A stretch of 64,000 bases of DNA from Amphiura filiformis (lineage: Eukaryota; Echinodermata; Ophiuroidea; Amphilepidida; Amphiuridae). The DNA lies in NCBI RefSeq assembly GCF_039555335.1, contig NC_092628.1, positions 66,977,292 through 67,041,291 of the forward strand, given 5' to 3'. Each line of letters starts with the position of its first letter. Positions within the stretch are counted from its first letter, which is position 1. Below are positions 60,655 through 64,000 of this stretch, piece by piece. The translations under genes and the position numbers were made by a program. The notes below the pieces were generated by a model, which saw nothing but the letters and a program-made list of their open reading frames with translations, was not told the DNA's origin and ran no database searches.

Positions 60655-61593
60655 AATTAATGAAGTTTATTTTGAACATTTCCCCGCTCGTCGCTGTCAC
60701 TGTCGTCTCGTCGAGGTCATTCCAGTCGGTCGTCGTTCTGTGGAAGTAGCTGAATTTGTGCACATCCTTCCTGATCAGCTCCCTTTTGAGTTTCCTGCTG
60801 TTTCCTCTTGTTTTCAATCCTGCTGTTCCACCCTGTTGAACATAGTCTTCCGCTCTAATTCCAACTTCCCATTCATGATCCTATACATGAGCTGGAGTCT
60901 GGCGTCTTTTCTTCTGTCTTGTAACGCTTCCCATCCCAGCACTCTGGTCATTTCTGTGACACTGCTGAGTTGCTTGTAGTCATTCATACAGAATCTTGCT
61001 GCCTTTCTCTGCACTGCCTCGATGGCTACGATGTCCTTCTTCTTGTACGGGTCCCAAGAGCAACCAGCGTATTCCAGGATTGGCCGTACCAGCGTTTTAT
61101 AAGCTGTCTCTTTCATTTCTCTCGGGCAAAACCACAAGTTACGCTTGAGGAAACCAAGAACTTTGTTGGCTTTGGATGTCAACTTCTGGTATTGAGCCTT
61201 CCAGCTCATCTTGCTATCAATTTCGACACCAAGGTATGGATGAGAGTCTACCTCTTGCAGCGGTTGTCCACAGAAGTTGTAACTTCTGTCGGGCGCTTCT
61301 TTCTTAGTTGATAGCTTCATGACTGAACACTTGGCTGGGTTGAATGACATCTCCCATTCCTCTTGCCACTTTTCCAACTGGTGTAAATCTTTCTGCAGTA
61401 TGTCCATCTCTCTACTGGTCTTCCCAGATGTATATATGACGCAGTCATCTGCAAATAATCTAGCAGTACTCCTGATGTTGTTTGGCAGGTCATTTATGAA
61501 TAACAGGAACAATAGGGGGCCTAGTACTGTACCCTGAGGTACACTAGAAAGCCTTACTTCTTCTTCTTCCTTTAATATAAGTGCCTCCCTCAT
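60655..61593 (-). pseudogene. LINE reverse transcriptase, C-terminal half, frameshifted
   Basis: The minus-strand frame holds SSVPQGTVLGPLLFLLFIND (RT block), RLFADDCVIYT (catalytic FADD), SFNPAKCSVMKLS, HPYLGVEID and the LVRPILEYAGCSWDPY block, all standard in non-LTR retrotransposon ORF2. The first frame stops at 60,814. The next frame carries on with TRGNSRKLKREL... and TTDWNDLDETTVTA to a TAG near 60,655, so one frameshift separates the C terminus. The upstream RT fingers and any endonuclease are missing. The clade is not determined. Confidence 0.88.
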
Positions 61594-61602
61594 ATGTATG
61601 AG

Positions 61603-63457
61603 TAGGGGGGTCACACATTAGCTCATTAGGTGTCTGCATACGACCCATAAATGAACAATGGCATGTTTTGAGCATAAAAAAATATCAAATTGTTTTCTTC
61701 ATAGACTAGAGACCTAAACATTTTCAAATATTTATTTAGTATTCTGTCGGTCGGACATCCGGGCTATCTCTAGTCTCGGGCCCAAGCTGCATGTGGCTCA
61801 CGGTTTGTTGTGTACAACAGAAACCGGCTGTGAAGGAGGCTACATAGCGATGTTGCTGGAGTGACATTCAATTTCGGAAAAAAACGACACTCGACCATGG
61901 AATTTAATTTTAAGTTTGTCAGTATATAAGCGGTAAATCAAGTAAGTTTCTTTCACTCTGAAGACTTACAAGCGGTTGTTTGATTCCACTGACTATTTGC
62001 GATCGAAATTTACATTACACCAATGACAAAAATCATCAACAAAAATCGAATCACGGACTTGTTTTCACTCGAACATCATCAACCGGAAGTGACGTGACAC
62101 GGACCGACAGAATATGTGTAGTTACAAAAAAAATATTTTTAGGTCTTTTGACCTTTTGAATTTTACACGGCGGCTCTGTGAAAGCACCAGATTATTTATC
62201 AGCAAAGACCAGTGTCTGGATCCCAGAAGAAATTAAGAAATTGCCTTTAGAAAGTGAGTTTTTCGACCGGTGCCAACGATGTAGTGAATTTTTAAGTTAC
62301 TTTTTCTGAACCATGAGAAATGTATCTTTATTTTGGCACAACTTGTTTTTTTCACGATAAATTTGAAAATTTGATGTTTTTTGCCCTAAAGCGTGTGTAT
62401 TTTCCCATAGGAAACGCTGTCCAAGGGTGAAATTTTGATATGATGACTGTAGATGATGAGTTACCCTACTGTGTGCCACATGTGCAATCAAATTGAGACT
62501 CCTATTTCCTGAATCTCCACAAAAATATCTTTCTTTTGACGTAAACAAGAAATTTCTAGGATGTTGGGTTAAAAAATGGCAATATATTGAAACATTTGTT
62601 TTTTGGCCATTTTCCTGTGTATTTTCCCATAGAAATTGTTGACCTTACTTGTGAAGTTTTCATATTTTTCCATTTCTGGAGTGTAGTTATCAACATATTA
62701 TGACCAACTTGTTGTTTTTATCTACTGCAGTGGTCCAACTTGAAGTCCTAGAGTTGTTTTACCTTGAATATGGATGTACAAAGTTGATATTTTTATTCCG
62801 AGGGTGTCCGTAACTTGCTGTTTCATTCTGTAGCACTTTTTTACATTGAGCTTGAGCGGCAGGCAATTTCCTTGATTTTCTAGATTTTTCCCACTTTGGA
62901 GGCAATTTCTCACTTATATTTTGATGCACATGAAGCTTTTGTTGTTGTTTTTGTGTTTCAACCCAAGGGTTAGAGTTGGCTTAGTGTAAATGCAGCCATT
63001 CACAATTCATATTTTTAATCTGAGATTGTCGTAAATCTGCAATTTTATTCTGCAAGGGGTTAAAATGAGAGTGCGACAATCCTTGATTTTGGTGTTTTAG
63101 TCCATATTTGGAGTAATCTTTTTCAAAAACTGAAGCAAATGATGTACCTCTTGACATATCTATGTTGAAAGACTCAGTTATACAGCAACTTTAAGTGAAA
63201 ATCGGACATAGGAAGCATATAATTTTGATTTTTTTAGTCTTCAAACATGCCATATTGTCGAAAACATGCGTTTTTATCAAAATCATGCTGCGCTGAAAAA
63301 CAGCCATTTTTCGGAACTTTTAAATTGGCGTAACTCGAAAACGCTTTATCCAATTTGAACCATTTAAATTGCTATCTTCATCATTTTGCAAGATGCTTCT
63401 GAAAAACTTAATGCCAAACATTTATATTGTAGATAAAATAATGATGTGACCCCCCTA
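61603..63457. mobile_element. 1.86-kb element with TAGGGGGGTCAC ends
   Basis: TAGGGGGGTCACA at the left is mirrored by TGTGACCCCCCTA at the right. The 7 bases GTATGAG lie outside both (61596-61602, 63458-63464). The interior is AT-rich and repeats 'TTTTCCCATAG' and 'GTAAAT/TTTTTC' text without any protein. A smaller inverted pair (TATTCTGTCGGTC, 61,740 and about 62,114) lies within it and may be a further insertion. Confidence 0.7.
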
Positions 63458-63785
63458 GTATGAGTATTATTTACCCTTAGTCCTAGTAACTAGGAAGATC
63501 GAACACAGACATAATCATTTGGACGTTTAAATGAGCCAGTGACATAGCAGATAATACCCAAGCAATGTAAAAGTAAATGTTGTCACATTCTCAGTTACTG
63601 CCATACTGGGACTATATATTACCCTGGAACCTAGAGTAGATGAGTGTATTTTTGAAGTACAGTCAACAGTCATGACAGTACCGGGTCCGGGATGATCCCC
63701 TGCCCTGCTCTTTTCGAATAGCCTGCTGTGACATTCTTGAAGTTACGTGCATACTACATTAATGTGAGAAAATATGCATATATAA

Positions 63786-63956
63786 GGGACCGACAGCTTA
63801 AAGTGCCCTCCGAAGCACTAAGCAAGTAGAGTGAAGTGCCAATTGCTCAAGGACATAAAGAGCCAGCCGAGCTCAGGCGGACCTGGGATTTGAACCCTTG
63901 ACCCTTGGACATGTTGGATTCACAGTCCAACGCCTTAACCGCCAGGCCACGCTCCC
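63786..63956 (-). repeat. tRNA-derived SINE
   Basis: On the minus strand the head reads GGGGAGCGTGGCCTGGCGGT, then TAAGGCGTTGGAC (A box), a T-arm with GGGTTCAAATCCC (B box, 63884-63896), then a tail with CTTTATGTCCTTGAGCAATT and GGCACTTCACTC. The D arm and long variable region recall class II (Ser/Leu-like) tRNA heads. The 3' side does not close an acceptor stem, so this is a SINE, not a tRNA gene. Confidence 0.75.
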
Positions 63957-64000
63957 CTTCGAATACATACATACATGTACATGCACGTCAGTTTATATCA

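Noticed and set aside
60500..60979. 159-codon plus-strand frame
   Set aside because: It is the antisense of the LINE reverse transcriptase C terminus, which has clear conserved blocks on the minus strand.
63884..63956. Functional tRNA gene at the right edge
   Set aside because: A and B boxes are good but no acceptor stem closes and a SINE-type tail follows.

Overview
This is a window of animal nuclear DNA: intron-rich genes with GT/AG splice sites and introns full of DNA transposons, MITEs, LINE pieces and tRNA-derived repeats. The gene content (INTS1, LRRC45, and a TRIM protein with a filamin repeat on one exon) and the repeat load fit a marine invertebrate, most likely a deuterostome such as a hemichordate, echinoderm or amphioxus. 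The species cannot be named from sequence alone.

Layout. Bases 1-22,696 (+) carry the 3' part of Integrator subunit 1 (INTS1): 23 coding exons that join in phase to 1,231 codons and end in TAA. A gene-free interval of about 7.5 kb follows. It separates INTS1 from the convergent LRRC45 gene (-), whose 12 coding exons lie between 49,355 (ATG) and 30,235 (stop). Inside LRRC45 intron 8, on the opposite strand, sits an uninterrupted 495-codon TRIM gene (36,870-38,357: RING, two B-boxes, coiled coil, filamin repeat, no NHL). From about 49.4 to 64 kb I see no host gene, only mobile elements, tandem arrays, a LINE reverse transcriptase fragment and a tRNA-derived SINE at the right edge.

Mobile DNA is the dominant theme. 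Several elements have both terminal inverted repeats and target-site duplications readable in the sequence: hAT-type elements with perfect 8-bp duplications (1,578-1,705; 14,306-15,537; 16,143-16,393; 40,965-41,294; 42,117-43,195), a mariner-type element with TA (3,406-4,403), a TTAA-bordered element (18,209-19,300), and two 422-bp MITE copies in opposite orientation around the INTS1 3' end. One MITE is inserted inside another with both duplications intact. Another group has G-rich ends (42.4, 45.2, 51.4, 52.0 and 61.6 kb).

How the genes relate. INTS1 (snRNA processing and Pol II termination), LRRC45 (centrosome linker) and the TRIM protein (probable E3 ubiquitin ligase) have no known shared pathway. 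Their proximity is ordinary gene order plus nesting. I found no convincing new multi-gene system. The best second-look items are the nested TRIM gene, a reading-phase conflict at LRRC45 exons 7/8, the nested transposons, and a hAT element that keeps only its zinc-finger coding part.
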